Shown here: one piece after another, positions 9,389-23,030 of the stretch
Position numbering within the stretch: the stretch's first letter is position 1
How the letters are laid out: every line of letters begins with the position of its first letter
From: Megamerina dolium
Lineage: Eukaryota; Arthropoda; Insecta; Diptera; Megamerinidae
DNA length: 64,000 nt
Direction: 5' to 3'
Assembly: GCA_963854835.1 (NCBI GenBank)
Contig: OY978525.1
Location: 84,750,833 to 84,814,832 of the forward strand
Notes under the pieces: generated by a model
The model's database searches: none
Told to the model about the DNA's origin: nothing
Seen by the model: the letters and a program-made list of their open reading frames with translations, nothing else
Translations under genes and position numbers: made by a program

Positions 9389-11480
9389 ACATAGCACAAT
9401 ATTTTTGAAGATTTTGTCATTTTTGTATTATCGATCAGCCACCAAAATCAAGAGGAAGACACTCTCGCACATGAAATTGTTCGTCTTCCGTCTATTACAA
9501 TCGCATTGGTACACACATGCACCTACGCTTGCGTATTTGTTGTTGCTTTTGCTCTCGTTTCTTCAGGAATAATATTTTTGCATAAATAAATAAATATCAA
9601 CTTTGCATAAAGAATTATAATATTTTCAAATGAGTAGGTTAATCAACAATAAAGCGAGAGCATCACAGAAAATGTCGGATTTTGGGTGAACATTTTCAAC
9701 GCTCGCTGTACGACTGAGAGGTCTCATTTTTGTTCTTGCTTGAATGCATGTATGTTCGGTCACGCACCTTCTTTATTTCAATATTCTTTGGTACAACCAT
9801 ACTATACATGATACAACCGTTTATCCAACATGCCAATGTTGAACTAACGGATGATGCGTGTATACTCTGCATTACCATTTTGTTCTCGCTCTCAAATTTT
9901 CATTATACATTGAAAACAAAAACAACGCGTGACGCAGTGATTGTTACCGAGACTGTCAACATAACAGCCTCCTAATATTGTGTTGGCAATCATTTTCAAC
10001 ATAACAGTCGCTTTATGAAAGAATGCAGTAACTTTTACGAGATTCCTACAAAAAGCATAACTTCTTGTACTCAGTTGGTTTCTTCTACTTAATGATTTAA
10101 TAAGTGCTCGTGTACGTAATAATACAATATTTGTAACTATCATAATTTTGAACTAACAGAACAAAAACTTTTATAAAAGTGTGCCCATATTTTACAAGAA
10201 GTTGTTAATAGATCTTAAAAACAATCAGGAAAGAATTGATTAATAAACTGTGTTAGCTGCCTTTTTTGTTTTAATTCACCATTTGGATAATGCTATACTG
10301 TGTATATATGAATATGCATCTACGTACGCATATACTGTAATATTGAATGTGGTCCGCGAGATGTGTAGTCCGTGTATGGTGTGTATCTCACTGTGTTGCA
10401 CGTACAATTGTCTGTATTATTTATAAATGTTCTATATGGTATATATATAGCCTATCCTGCTTTTTTCTTTAAATTTTAAATTCTGTTTAATTTTTGTATT
10501 ATGGTGCAAGTAGAAGTGAATAAAAAGTTAATTTATTATATATGTTGATTGTAAACGTTTCACTAGCTTCAGAAACTAAACTTCAATTAAGGTGCATTTA
10601 CGGAGAAAAATGGCATGCAATCGTTTTCACAAGTAAGTATTAATATCATTAAGCTAGGGTGGCAAGAAAATCTAAATTTTCAGTGTATTTCTATTATGTT
10701 ACAAACATAATGGTATTGTTATTCTTTTTTCTATGATACTAAAAGCAAAACTGAAAAATATATTTTCACAAACAATATTTTAAGAAAATGTTCGTGAACG
10801 CAAAACTAGTGAAAATTGAATTGAAATTTGTTGTTTTTTTTATATGCTGCAAATTATTACCAAAGAATATTTATTACTAGTAGAAAGTTTACTAGAATAA
10901 ATTTGCAACATTTCTTTCTTATTTTTTACGCTCTCATTCTGCTCTCTCGTTTTGTTTTTTGAGTACGTCCACACTTCCAGTAAAAACTAGTAATTGTTTT
11001 GAACAAACCTATAATTTCTTAAATTTAGATTTAAATACAATTTAATGATTTGTTATAGAAATTTAAAATTGAAACTCACTGTCTAGGATGTCCTAATACA
11101 GGGTCGATAGGGCTTTAACCCTTACCGAACACCACGGTTGACAAAATAAAGTTGCGCCCATTTCGCATCGCTAATCGGGTCTCAGTGAATTTAACAGAAT
11201 CAGCTGTTGTGCTGATGTCACAGTGGTGCAATTATTGATTAACAATACATGGTGTAAATTGTAAACTAAGGTTTTGGCATTTTCCACCAGTGCATGAAGC
11301 TTCTATCAATTGAAATCTTAGACTAAAAGAATCCAATACCCCGTGAGAAAATTGAGCGAAAACTACAACAAGAAATCAGTGATTATTGGACACCATTATT
11401 GGCATTCAATACACACTATTCACTACAACATTTCATCAACGGATGATTGAGAAGTTGGCATCTCTCTAACTGAGAGATAA
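9388..11480. other. AT-rich stretch without recognisable gene
   Basis: I see no supported coding exon, RNA gene or complete mobile element. A segment near 10870-11000 shares short motifs (actagtaaaa, ccagtaaaa) with the small element at 34910-35278 and may be a decayed relative. Confidence 0.6.
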
Positions 11481-11640
11481 GTGATCACCTTCGCGGATGG
11501 ATTTTAGGTGGATAACGGTACAGGATCAAACGTCTCTATGGTTATACTGGATTTGATATATATTTCAGACTGCCAAATTTATGTATCACCTTTCAAGCCA
11601 AAATTTATGCTATCTACCACGTCGCATAGATGGTAAAGAC
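11481..11640 (+). pseudogene. RNase H remnant of a LINE
   Basis: Plus-strand fragments resemble a LINE RNase H: FADGF..VDNGTGSNV (for a TDGS-like start) and, after a frameshift, FRLPNLCITFQAKIYAIYHVA. This matches the pattern RLPD..VFQAE..AI typical of RNase H in R1/LOA/I-type LINEs. Stops and a shift show decay. It lies opposite in strand to the LINE at 12000-17575, so it is a separate insertion. Confidence 0.5.
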
Positions 11641-11999
11641 TTAGGAGCTAATGCACCAGACACTGGCGTTCTAAAATTAGATTGAGTTGAGCACTGCAGA
11701 GTATCAATACGATCGACCCTATAATATTAATAAAATAAAAGCCGGGATATAGATTTTAGTTTAAATGGGCTTTGCCATATATTAATAATAAAATCTAAAT
11801 ATAATCGTTTGCTTTTATTAGAGCAGAGGAAGAACGTCTCTCAAGTTCCAAATCAGAAACACGACAGACAGAAAGTTACACAGATAATTGACATATCATT
11901 TTAGAACAATAATAAACATTAGGCAGAGTTGCCGTCTCTACAACAGTAAACGGTTACTTTATTTTTGGTTGACTTCTTTGGGTATCCCAACAAATGGAG

Positions 12000-13917
12000 T
12001 TGGATTCGGGCACTGCGTCCATTTCTGAACTATTGTGCCATACCCTTAAGTTATTGGAATTTTATCAATGAAGTTCTTTATTGTTCTTGTTTTCTGAACG
12101 GCTTCCCTGCCTATTGTTCGCCTACTTGTTAGATTTAAGGCTGGGCATTCTAGAATTAAGTGTGTGAAGGTTTCTTCATCCTGACTGCATAATTTACACA
12201 TTTCACTGTCAGTTTGTCCTAAACGTTTCTTATGCTTGCTTAACAGACAATACCCTGATCATCCATGTCATTAGTTTTATTTCTGATCTGCTCAGTTGCA
12301 ATTGATTTGCTGATTTTCTTTCTGAATATGCTGGAAAGAATAAATTGGAACTTTATTGTCCCACAATACTCTGACTCTCTTGCCGAACTGTCCGCTTTCT
12401 CATTACCATCAAATCACAGTGTGCTGGAATCAAGTGTAGTATTACTTGTAGACTGTTGAATCTTAGTACAGTATGCCCCAGCTTCAACGCCTTATTCTGT
12501 CTTGAATTCATTAGTGTACAAGGCAATGTCCTTAGACGTTTGGATAATTCTGTTTTCACACCATAAAACCCAATCGGGTACTATCTAAAAGTTAATGGAG
12601 AGCATTTCGTCTATAGTATTGAAGGTATTCTATCTCGTACCCTATCCTTTAATATAGATAAACGACCTGCTGCATTCATGTTATTATCAATAACACTTCT
12701 ATGCAGCAATCTGTGAATCTAATAACTGCGTTCATTTGTACATTTAGTTCCAGCGGTATCCTAAAAATAACATTTAGGGTAGCCGTAGGAGTTCTAACGC
12801 ATCCTGTTAGTCTTGGTCTTGGTCTTGGCTAACCTTTTGACTGTAGTTATTTATGTGGATTTTTCCACCATGCTAAAGCCTCGTCGGTGATGGTTGGAAG
12901 AATTACATAAGAGTAAATTCATTTCGGCTGTATATATAAATATATGTAGTCACCAGTTATTTCCATAGATGAGTGGAATGTCCAAAGAGTGTTATGTGCT
13001 TTTTAATTATATGGTAAATATGGGGTTTCCAGTTTAGTTTACTACCTTTACCAACTAGTGGCGGTACTAGATGGTTCATCCCCAAAAAATTTCACTTTCA
13101 TTAGCTCAAACTTTAGTTGTTTCGTAAAAGGCAATATGTTTTGATAGGGTTGACTGACAATCCATGTCTAACGCACCATTCTTCTATGATTTCTATTGCA
13201 ATTTGAAGGATATCAGACGGTATGTCATTTATGCCTCTGATCGCGAAAGCAAGGTCATTCTCATAACCAATTGTTTCAAATCTTTTCTCAGTTGAGGCTG
13301 ACTGGGGGTGACAGTACTCCTCCTTGAGAACAACTTCTAGCAGTTGTTACTGTCAGTGTATTACTTATATTAGACCCGTTTGTCCTGCTACCCAGCATAG
13401 ATGATATCCACGTTTTTAGAGTACCTGGACATTGCATTTCTCTAAAGCCATATTGATAGCCTCGAATGTTGTGTTATTGAAAGGTTCTTCTATCTCCAGA
13501 AAAACGATTAGACAAATTTCCTTAGAATCTAGAGTTTTCTATTTTGTTTACAAGTATTGATATATACAATTCTGTGGATCAATCTTTTTGATATCTATGT
13601 TAATAAGAGTTGAGGGATTTTTACGAGAGAATTTCCTCTCTCAAGTACTTCTCAATTACTTTTTCGATTCCCTGTAGAACAAATGTCATTGCTTGGCTTT
13701 GGATTTATAACCGTAAGCTAAAATGCAGGAATATAATTTGGCTATAACGGGAACTACAATTTCCGATCCTGACTATAAAAGCGCTTGGAAATATCATCTT
13801 TTCCTGCTGCCTTATATGAACGGAAGGAGTCCAGTGCCCATTCTACGATTAAAGGCTTGAAGATATCTTTTGAATCCTCTAACCTCCTCCGCTGGGAACA
13901 TTGGACTGTTCAGCGTA
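12000..13917 (-). pseudogene. 3' part of a decayed LOA/R1-type LINE (RT, RNase H, zinc finger)
   Basis: Broken minus-strand frames can be ordered as one LINE ORF2. Near 13450-13540 is an RT motif A-like FLEIEEPFNNTTFEAINMA. Near 13200-13270 is NENDLAFAIRGINDIP, where YADD would lie. Near 12780-12900 is the thumb region. Near 12400-12460 is an RNase H end (IPAHCDLM). Near 12120-12220 is a C-terminal Cys-rich motif CKLCSQDEETFTHLILECPA. RNase H plus this motif points to the LOA/R1 group. Many stops and shifts make it old. The 5' half lies at 16530-17575, beyond a later RTE insertion. Confidence 0.7.
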
Positions 13918-13928
13918 TATTATGGATT

Positions 13929-16518
13929 ACTTTTTTACTTACTTATGTGGCCATTACAACCGAAAATCGATTTAGGCCGAATCTAGTATGCTGCCCCATG
14001 CAACCCATTCTTTCGCTAGCTGGCGCCGGTTAGATATTCCCAGCGCTGACAGGTTCCCCAGTACTTGGCCTTTCCACCGGAGGTTGGATCTGCCTCTTTT
14101 GCGTCGTCCATCAGCGGGTTCCGAATATAACAACTTCTTAGCCGGAGCGTGTTCTACCATTCGCTCGACATGACCTAGCTGAATTTTAATGCGCTGTACT
14201 ATGTCGGTGTCGGCATATAGCTCATACAGCTTATGGTTGTATCTTATTCGATACTGAGGGAAGGCCCGACTTCTCAATTGCTTACTTAGCCCAAAGAATC
14301 ACCTGTTAACAAGAGTGATACTTCGTTATATCTCCAGGCTGACGTCATTACTGGTCCTTCACTACTTCAAGAGCGTAAGTTATCGTAAGTAAGTGACGTG
14401 CTGTCCAAGACGCTCAGACTTCTAGTTTCTTGATACCAGGTACTTCGTCTTGCCTTCGTTCACCATAAGATCCATTTGACGCGACTCTCTTTCCATCTCT
14501 GAGAATGCTGCACTGACATAGCTCAACAGCATGGCACTTTTGTTGAAGATAGTGCCATTATGTCGTAGAGCAGCAACTTCTATTGTTTTCTCCATAATAA
14601 GATTGAAGAAGTCGCACGATAACGAATCACCTTGTCTGAAACCCCGTTTGTTAAACGGCGGGAAGATGTTCTTTCCATTTTTCACTGCATAACGGGAGTT
14701 ACACAGTGGCATTCTGCAAAGACGAATGAGCTTCGCAGGAATACTGAATTCAGACATTGTTGTGTAGAGGTAATCCATTACCCTTACCGAAAGCGGCTTT
14801 ATAATCAACAAATACATAGTGTGTGTTGATCTGTTTTTCTTAGGTCTTCTCCAGGATTTGGAGCAGTGTGAAATTCTGGACGAAGGTAGATTTACCAGGT
14901 CTGAAGCCACACTGATAAGGTCTAATCAGGTTGTTAAGCATAGGCTTAACCCTGTATGCAATGCTAAGAAGACTTATTCCTCGGTAGTTGGCGCAAATTT
15001 TGGGATCTCTTTTGTTATGTACGGGACAGAGAACACTGAGCCTCCAATGATTGGGTATGCTTTCATCCGACCATATTCTGCTTATGAGTTGGCACATGCT
15101 GGTGAGCAGCTCATCGCCTCCGGTCTTAAACAACTCGGTAGGCAGGCAATCAGCGTCTGCAGCTTTGTTTCAGCCTAGAAATGGCCTCTCTGACCTCGTC
15201 ATGGTCGGTTGGTGGAACATTTGTTCTTTTCATAAGCTCAGTATATACTCGGAAGAAGTTCCGCAATTTGAACCGCCACTTAGGCGCTCGATTTTCTATA
15301 AGAATTTTTGAGTCTATTTCTGTCTCTGCTGATCTCTATCTCCTTTCGTCTCGCGTCTTTCTTGTTCTCTCTTCTTGCGCATGAGAAGACGCCTCTCTGC
15401 ACTCCTCTCTCTCTGCACCGGTCTTTAACAACTCGCGCTGCACCTGAACGCAGGGTCTTTCTGTAGGCGGCGTCTTTCTCTGCGGTAGCGTCGCAACACT
15501 GCTGATCATACCACTCATTCCTCAGAGGCTGATAGAAGCCGATTATCTGCTCACCTCCTCCAACAGTAATCCATTAAATATATGTGTCCACTTTGCGCAT
15601 GTATCATCAAAAGAGAGAGTGTTCGGCTTAAGCAGATGCAATAACCAGTGATAAAAGCATTTGCTGTGTCTGATGATTACAGTTTATTGACGTTAAGCTT
15701 TCTCAGTGTGGAACTTCATTTGTTTTTTGTGACACATAAACGTGTTCGCACCTTAGCTGCAACAAGGTAGTGGTCCGAGTCGATGATGGCACCACGGATC
15801 GATTTCACGTCCATCACACTAGAAGCAATCCTTCCGTTGATCATCATGTGGTCAATTTGGTTCTTCGTTCGTTGATCTGGAGATGTTGAAACCTGATACT
15901 GCTGATTACCATGTCGAACCATGCGAAGTCGATCGGACTGTTCTGGAAGTATTCTGTTGGAGGAAGAATTTTCCCGATTGTTGTGGATTGTTGGCATACG
16001 CTTGTTCACAGGCGTGAACCGTGAGACAATATGTCGTCGTCCGCATGGCAACTGTAATATATATCACAGTATGCTTTAATGGACCAACCCAGTCCCGTCC
16101 ATCGCATTTGTTGAAGAGCGGTGATGTCAGACTTGCATATTTCGAGGACATCAACCAGCAGCATACAGGCACCATCCCTATAGAGGGACCGGACATTCCA
16201 GGTCCTTATTCGTAAATCGTGGTCCTTATTTCGTTTGCGGGGGTCGTCACCAAAAGGGGTAGTCCGAGGCACGGATTGGGGGAATTTTTTATGTGGTGGG
16301 TTCCAAGCCCAACGCACAACCTCTAACCGAGAGGATTTTTTCCACTCACTTTGGCCGCCTCCCAGGAAGACGTTGCCCGGTGGTCGTCACGTGAAAGACC
16401 CACATTGAAAAATGAAGGTAATATCACATAGCAAGCAGAACTAGCTACATTATGGCACCATCATTATAGAGTGAAGGTGCCATCACATAGCGCGCAAAAC
16501 AAACTACATGACATCCAT
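13929..16518 (-). mobile_element. RTE-clade LINE copy inserted into the LOA LINE
   Basis: On the minus strand this copy runs from a 5' region near 16518 to a 3' tail cacataagtaagtaa at 13930. An 11-bp duplication tattatggatt flanks it (13918-13928, 16519-16529). Fragments of endonuclease ([33 protein letters not shown]), RT (ANYRGISLLSIAY, YQCGFRPGKST, RQGDSLSCDFFNLIMEK) and C-terminus (RRKRGRSNLRWK) are broken by shifts and deletions. The linker between NYRGISLLSIAY and the next RT motif is deleted. Confidence 0.88.
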
Positions 16519-16529
16519 TATTATGGATT

Positions 16530-17575
16530 GGTGATGGTTTTAGTGAGAATCGTCAGTGTTTTCCTTTCGCTGTTGGTGCATGACCCATTGCTAGCAACTG
16601 TGCTCGAAATGTCTTCGCAGAATCTTATAAAATTGTTTCCTTAATTCTTTGTTGTATTTGGTGAGGGTTTGTGAGCGGGTTTGTCAGCCGTTATTCCGCT
16701 TGACTCTGTTGAACAGTTTCCTAACATATTCCTTAAGCTTCGAAACTTTGTTATTTCGCTAAGGTGTCTGCTTTCTGAAGACCTTTGTCTTCAGGGGACA
16801 GTTTTCTTCGTAGGCATTAAAATTTTTTTCTTGTATTTTACAAGATGTCCTTTCTAATTTATATATGGTGTCTATCCGATTTTCAAGTTTAGTTGAGACA
16901 TCATGGCACAGTTGGTAACAGTAGTTTTCCAGTCTGTGTGTCTCAGATAAGCGTTGACCATAAATCTGATATGTCTATTGTCTCACCACGATGGCTCGCC
17001 TGATGCTTCCAATTCACTGACAAGTGTTTTGATAGAGAAGTTTTAGGATCAGGTTCAAAACCTCTTCCCTATTGGCATTTACGAATGTATGTTTGTTTAT
17101 TCCCTATATTGCATATATTTAAGTCTAGATTTAGGATTGCATTAAATAATGACTCACCTCTAGAGTTAATATCTGAGCTTCCCTATAAGGTGTGATTAGT
17201 ATTCGCATCACATCCTCCTATTAGCTCCATTTTATTGCAACTGGCATAATAAATTTACTGCCCCTCCAGAAGGGGAGAATTTACAACCGTATCTCCTTGT
17301 AAATGATTTGATGCAATAGATCATATATCAGTTGTAACAAGATCTGTTAATGGAAAGAAATGAACATTATTAGAAATACAATTATACAAGCTCTAGGTAC
17401 ATTTGTGGAATGGCATTATAGCACTTTACCTGCTTGCGATAGCCCCCGAACTTCATTGTCTGTACTAGTCCACGGTTCCTATATAAGAGCTGTACTAGGA
17501 CCAATGGTGTTTGTCGTCCTAGTAAGAACAGCCGAAGATGCTTTGGTTCGATGGAGATTTATTTGAACAATATAC
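16530..17575 (-). pseudogene. 5' part of the decayed LOA/R1-type LINE (endonuclease)
   Basis: Minus-strand fragments form an apurinic-type endonuclease: ALI.EPWTSTDNEVRGLSQ near 17430-17480, GCDANTNHTL.GSSDINSRG near 17150-17220 and LFNAILNLDLNICNIG near 17100-17150. Around 16600 is the post-endonuclease linker (FCEDISSTVASNGSC). Joined across the RTE insertion it precedes the RT at 12000-13917. Confidence 0.68.
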
Positions 17576-20500
17576 TAGAAGCCGGCTCCAGAACACATAG
17601 CTGTTGCAGCATGGGTAAAATTATCAATTTGCTTGGCAAAATTTTACGTCAGAAATCATATTAAAAATAGATTCATTTTATACAGCACGGTGAGGAGGTA
17701 ACAAAGTTTCTGATCCACTGACCCATTAATGTTGTCCAAATTAGGAAGAGTGCTGTCGTAAATATTACTAAACTTTTTGTACCTCATGGATCTTTGCATC
17801 TACTCTGTAACTATGGTAGCGTTACTTCGGGGCAGGTCCACGAAGTTTTTAGCAAACTACTCTGCTGATCACTAATGCACGTCTTTTACGCACGATTTTT
17901 AAACGTTTAAAATAACACAACTGCTTAATTCTGTGGTTATAAATATTAGGGTTGAATTTATAAACTAGTGGCGTTATTTTGTTGGTATAGAGCTATATTT
18001 AATACTGGGCGTAACTCCACAGTTTTTATAACTGTTTTTTTTTGGCGTGGTTCATATATTTTTCATAAAACAATTTTTCCCTTCAAACCTTACATGTTAA
18101 ATATTGTTGTTTAGTTTAGCTGCTCCACCTAAATGCAAATATGCCTTGCTTGAAAGTGCTTTTGGTTTCACGTAATGCCTTTTGAGCTGTAAGTCATTAA
18201 GTCAATAAGCAAGGCAGACTTTTTTCTGATGGTGTGCTTTTTAAAAGGATTTGTACTAAAATTTTGCAAAAATTGAAATATAATTTAGAATTTGTTGAAA
18301 CTTTCCATTTCTACTACCGAACTTTAGCGCGACGCACTGATCAATTTCCTACCGGTTTGCACATGCGGAGCAGTTCTCTAAAATAGTTTTTCGACAGGTC
18401 GACTTAAATTTACCAGTGTTTTTGAACTAAAGAGGGCAATTGGGGATAGAATTAGGGAGAGGGAGGGAAAAATTCGTGATAAATTTTCTAAACACTTAAG
18501 AAAGTATGCTAAATTGCATTTTAGATTCAATTAAATGTAATGGAGTCAAATAAAATATTAAGTAACGGTTTTTCATTAAATTTGTTAGCTTTTTGATATT
18601 ATTTATAATATTCGGCTAAACGAAATGAACTATTACTATTATAGTACTAAAAGTCTATGAAATTTGTAACTTTTTTTTATTTTTATGGTAAAATATATAT
18701 TGAATGGATTCATTGTGGTTCTTTGCATATTTAGTGTTAGAAATTAAAAAAAAAACTCATACCGAATTTTGTCTAAATAGCTCAATATTTGTTCAAATTA
18801 TTGTGCGAACCAGCAAGGTTATAGACGGACGGACGGGCGGAAGGACATAGTTATATCGACCTTTTAGACGACGCCGAGCAAGAATTTATACACTTGTCTA
18901 AATCTTCGGAGCTTCCTTCAAGTGGTTAGGAGTATCTGACCCAAAGGAATATACCTTTCACTCGTGAAGGGTGGTAAAAATGCAAATTGGAAGTCAAACA
19001 TATTTTTGGGATGAACCGTCTTATGGATAAACTCATTATAAACGATGGCGGCACAGAAAACTATGATAATACCCAGAGAAAAGCCTTTTTGTTATAATTG
19101 AAATTACGAAGGTGTTTTGTTACGCGATCCATAGTACTTCTACATTACATTCTACTACATTCTTCTTCTACATTCTACATTTTCCCGTACTAGCGTTTCT
19201 GCACTTACACTCTCACGTTCTTCCTTATATCAAATATCTCAAATATCATTATAATTAAAAAATATTTCGACATGAATTCACTCCACACCAACTACTTCTA
19301 TCATCTTCATAATATTTTCATCGACCCTCTTCGGAGAAAAGATTAATGAGGACGATCGTGCATTTTGTCCCGACTCCTGGGCACTTGTGGCGTTATTTTT
19401 AGGTTTTACTCACGTTATTCAGCTTCCGGTTGTTGTCTTGAAGGGAAAGGAAAGAGCTAACTCGATAAAATGTTGAGGTTTGCCCAACTTTCATGCTATA
19501 GGGGCTTGCTGTATATGAATACATATATGTAGTTCAACTTAGTTGTGTGTTCCGTTAAAAAGTTAAGACCATTAAGTTCATAAAATACATTATTATATAC
19601 AGATATGAAACTTGCTATTATTCTCAATTTTTTAATTTTGAAAATAAGTAAATAAGCAGTTGTGCCTTGTTGTAAGGCAGTGCCCGTCAAAACGTGCACA
19701 TTATGTATTTGCCCTCGTGTTTTCACAACAATGTCATCCATGTGTGACCACGAAGTTATGCTTTCGATTCTCAGTCGCTGTTTAACTTTTAAAGAGCAGA
19801 TTGTTAAGAATAATCATCAAGTAAACGTCCATACTATTTTTTGCACATGTAATAAGGACAACATGCTGCAATGAAATTTCACAGTTTTTTTATAGCCACT
19901 GTACAGAACGCATCTGAAAAAATCGCGAGTACTCCATGCACGCATGTAAAGAGTACTCCCTAAGGGTCAAAATTAATCGAAATCTACACCTATATTTGCG
20001 CAGTTGCAATATTTGTATTTTGCAACCTTAGCGTAAACTTCTGTCTTTCCACTATCAGAACTCGTTTTCTGTGACGCGAACTGCGCTTCATATTGTTTTT
20101 TATTTAATAATTCGTAATAATAATTTTAGTTTATATTATTAACCAATAAAACTCACTCTTCCTTTCTATGCAAGTCAATTTCACTTTCAAATTCTCTACA
20201 TAAAGCCAGTTGCGCTCATGCCAGAGATAGTACGTTATAGGAATTTACTGAAACTTATGTGTGTTGCAAGGTGCAACGAGTTTGAGTGTAGAATGTAGAA
20301 AAAACATATTTAACCTAGTTAATTTTAATAGTTTTAAAATAATATATATACGGCTTCAAGTTTGCTTTGGTTATTGTTATAATTTGTTTAAAATTAAATC
20401 ATTTGGCTTTTTTCTCTTGGAAAAGTGATTACGATCGTTAAAACACGAGTAATGATCGGGTAACAATAAGCTGGTATAGAGGCATGAATTGGTCCATTAC

Positions 20501-20800
20501 TGCATTACAGAGAAGCATTTTGTAAGTACTTCAATATGGTACAAATTGACCACGAATTGAACGATTTTTCACGATTCGTTTCTTACACACACTTATTCTA
20601 ATGTTTTGGCCGAAAAACCGATTGTCCGTATATCAAAATGACAATTTGAAATAAAATCCAGGAGTTTTTTTTTTTTATTATTGTTTTTATTCTTTATTAA
20701 TAAAATTTAGTACAGACTATATAAAAAAATTGCTTAAAAATGCAATCGCAAATCCCGAATATATATGAATAAAAATCGAGTATTTATATGCGCATACGTA
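17576..20800. other. Gene-poor interval with one repeat fragment
   Basis: No coding exon is supported. At about 18760-18990 a reverse-complement fragment of the repeat family at 44270-46480 is present (run of gacggacggacgggcgg, then ctaaatcttcggagcttcct). Confidence 0.55.
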
Positions 20801-22449
20801 CAGTGGCTCCCAGCTTATTTCGTACAGTGACAGTTTAAAAATTGCTGCAGTCGTAATTCCTAATATAGCAAAAATTTGAACAAAATATAAATGCCATTTT
20901 AGAAAGGAAGGTTTGTTTTTTATTTTCCAAAATTTACTTTTTCAAAATTTTAGTGTTTGACACTATAAAAAAATAAAATAAGAAAAAAATAGGAAAATTC
21001 ATGTCACAGCTTATTTCGTACAGTCTCTTTAAGTTCAAACTAAAAACAAAGTAAGTTGATTTTAATATTTAGTTGACATCCCTTAGCGTTAATGACAGCC
21101 TGGAGTCTATTTGGCATTGAATCCACCAATTTTTGAGTGATGTCTGGTGTGATTTTTTCCATTCTTCCATCAGTACCTTCTTTAGGTCTTGCTTATTAGA
21201 AATCTTGTGTGTTCTTATTTTATTGTCCAAAATAGACCAAAGATTTTCAATCACATTCATGTCAGGTGACTGTGGTGGTGGAGACATCAAGTGTGGGCAG
21301 TTCCAAATAAGCCAAGATTGCACAATCCCAGATTTATGTTTTGGGTAATTATCTTGGTAGTACCGAAATTCTTCCCGCAAACCCAGTTTGTCTGCACTTT
21401 GAAGTAAATTGTTTTTCAGAATCTCGAGGTACTTCATTTTGTCCATTGTTTCCTCAATAAAAACCAATTCACCTACTCCGGCTGCTGACATACAGGCCCA
21501 AACCATCACGCTACCGCCACCATGCTTCACTGTGGGCTTAAGGTTCTCCTTGTTTAGCTCAGTATTCGCTTTACGCCAAACATATGACATTCCGTCCGAG
21601 CCAAAAATATTAAACTTAGACTCATCCGCGAAAATAACGGTATTCCAGAACGCAGGAGTATTAATAATATGCTCTTTGGCGAAGTCAAGTCGGCGTTGTA
21701 TATTCATTTTCGAAATGAATGGTTTCTTTCGGGCTACTCGACCGTTCAAGTCATGATTGCGCAGCACACGTCGGACAGTTCAGCACTGGATGATTTTCCT
21801 ATTTCACGCTGAACCTCTGCAGCCAACTTCGGAGCGGATAACTTTGGATTTTTCTTAATTTTTCGTACAATATAACGCTCGTCTGAAGCGTTGAAAATCT
21901 TATTAGGTGCTTCTCTGCTCTTGTTCTCCAACCGATTTTCGCGAACGAAGCGTTGAATGATGTATTGGACAGTTGAGGCACTTAAATTTGTCATTTCAGC
22001 AATTTTTCGCACACTCTGACCTTTCCTAAAATGGTTAATTACCAGTTTACGCTGTTCCATCGTTGTACGACGACCCATAACGCTAAATGTTTAATTTACA
22101 GCACTTTAACTATTTAAAATAATAATAATAAAAATTGTTATAATAGTTAAAAAGGTCCAAAAACTCATACAATTCAAAAAATCTTTGTAACTGCGCGGCA
22201 GAATGAAACTTACTTACATTGAAGTTTGTGTACGAAATAAGATGTGAGCTGAAAATCAGCTGATCAATAGTTTTTCTCTCTTGCATGACAAAAAGAACAA
22301 TTTTTGGGGTTCCCCGTTTTCTTATTAGGTTTACTAAACACATACACAGACATCTACATTCAAAACTTATCGATAAGTTTTTTAGTTTCGATGTTACAGC
22401 CATTTACATAAAAATATATACACTGTACGAAATAAGCTGTGAGCCACTG
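20801..22449 (-). mobile_element. Tc1-type DNA transposon, copy i (dead)
   Basis: This 1649-bp element is flanked by TA. Terminal repeats start cagtggctcccagcttattt and are 29 bp with one mismatch. A second, inner repeat of the same core (tacgaaataag) lies about 200 bp inside each end (21003-21024, 22228-22249), giving an IR/DR structure. The transposase is broken. Confidence 0.93.
21069..22078 (-). pseudogene. Broken Tc1 DD34E transposase
   Basis: The start at 22078 gives the N-terminal helix-turn-helix domains, but a 1-bp loss near 21780 shifts the frame after residue ~98. The catalytic part follows in another frame (21069-21767). The motif QDNDPKH reads QDNYPKH here, and a second 1-bp loss near 21150 shifts the C-terminus. 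Compare the intact frame at 62720-63739. Confidence 0.9.
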
Positions 22450-23030
22450 TATATCTGTCAATTCTATTTGATACCCCCAAGAAAGATCAATGCATATTAC
22501 TGTGTCGCTACAGATTTCAATAAGCAACAATTCGACTCAATTAATTTGTTAATTGCATGTCAGCATATGTTACATTTCCATTGTACAAGTTCATGCATGT
22601 TTATACATTGTATTTTCTGTTAAGGTATCAATTGCAAAATGAGTTTCTTTCGTTCATTCGTTTATCTTTCTCATATAGCAGATTAAATTTAGAAACATAC
22701 GAATAGTAAAGTTACTTGATATGTAGAATAAGTAGAATATATATACTTATGTGTTAAACTCATCGCAAGTCAACTCACTGGCTGTCATGTAGTTTGATCT
22801 GAGCGCTATGTGATGATACCTTTATTTGTTAATGAGGGGTAGTCATATAGCTTGCTCTGCTTACTCTGTGATGGCGCTTTCATTATTATTCATGGGGGCC
22901 CTCCATGTGGCGACCACCGGGCAACGTCTTCCTGGCACCCGCTGGGAGGCGGCTGAAGTGAGTGGCGAAAATCTCCTCGGTTAGAGGTTGTGCGTTGGGT
23001 TTGGGACCCGCCACATAAAAAACCCCCCCA

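Noticed and set aside
9117..9420. Open frames of Tyr-Ile repeats, also at 32135-32562, 50238-50465 and 51829-52204
   Set aside because: They are translations of TA/TG microsatellites in all frames, with no real protein composition.
10760..11000. A MITE related to 34910-35278
   Set aside because: Shared short motifs only; no terminal repeats could be located.
11100..11720. Inverted agggtcgat / atcgaccct ends suggesting a small DNA element
   Set aside because: Only nine bases match, no clear target duplication, and the inside holds a LINE RNase H remnant.
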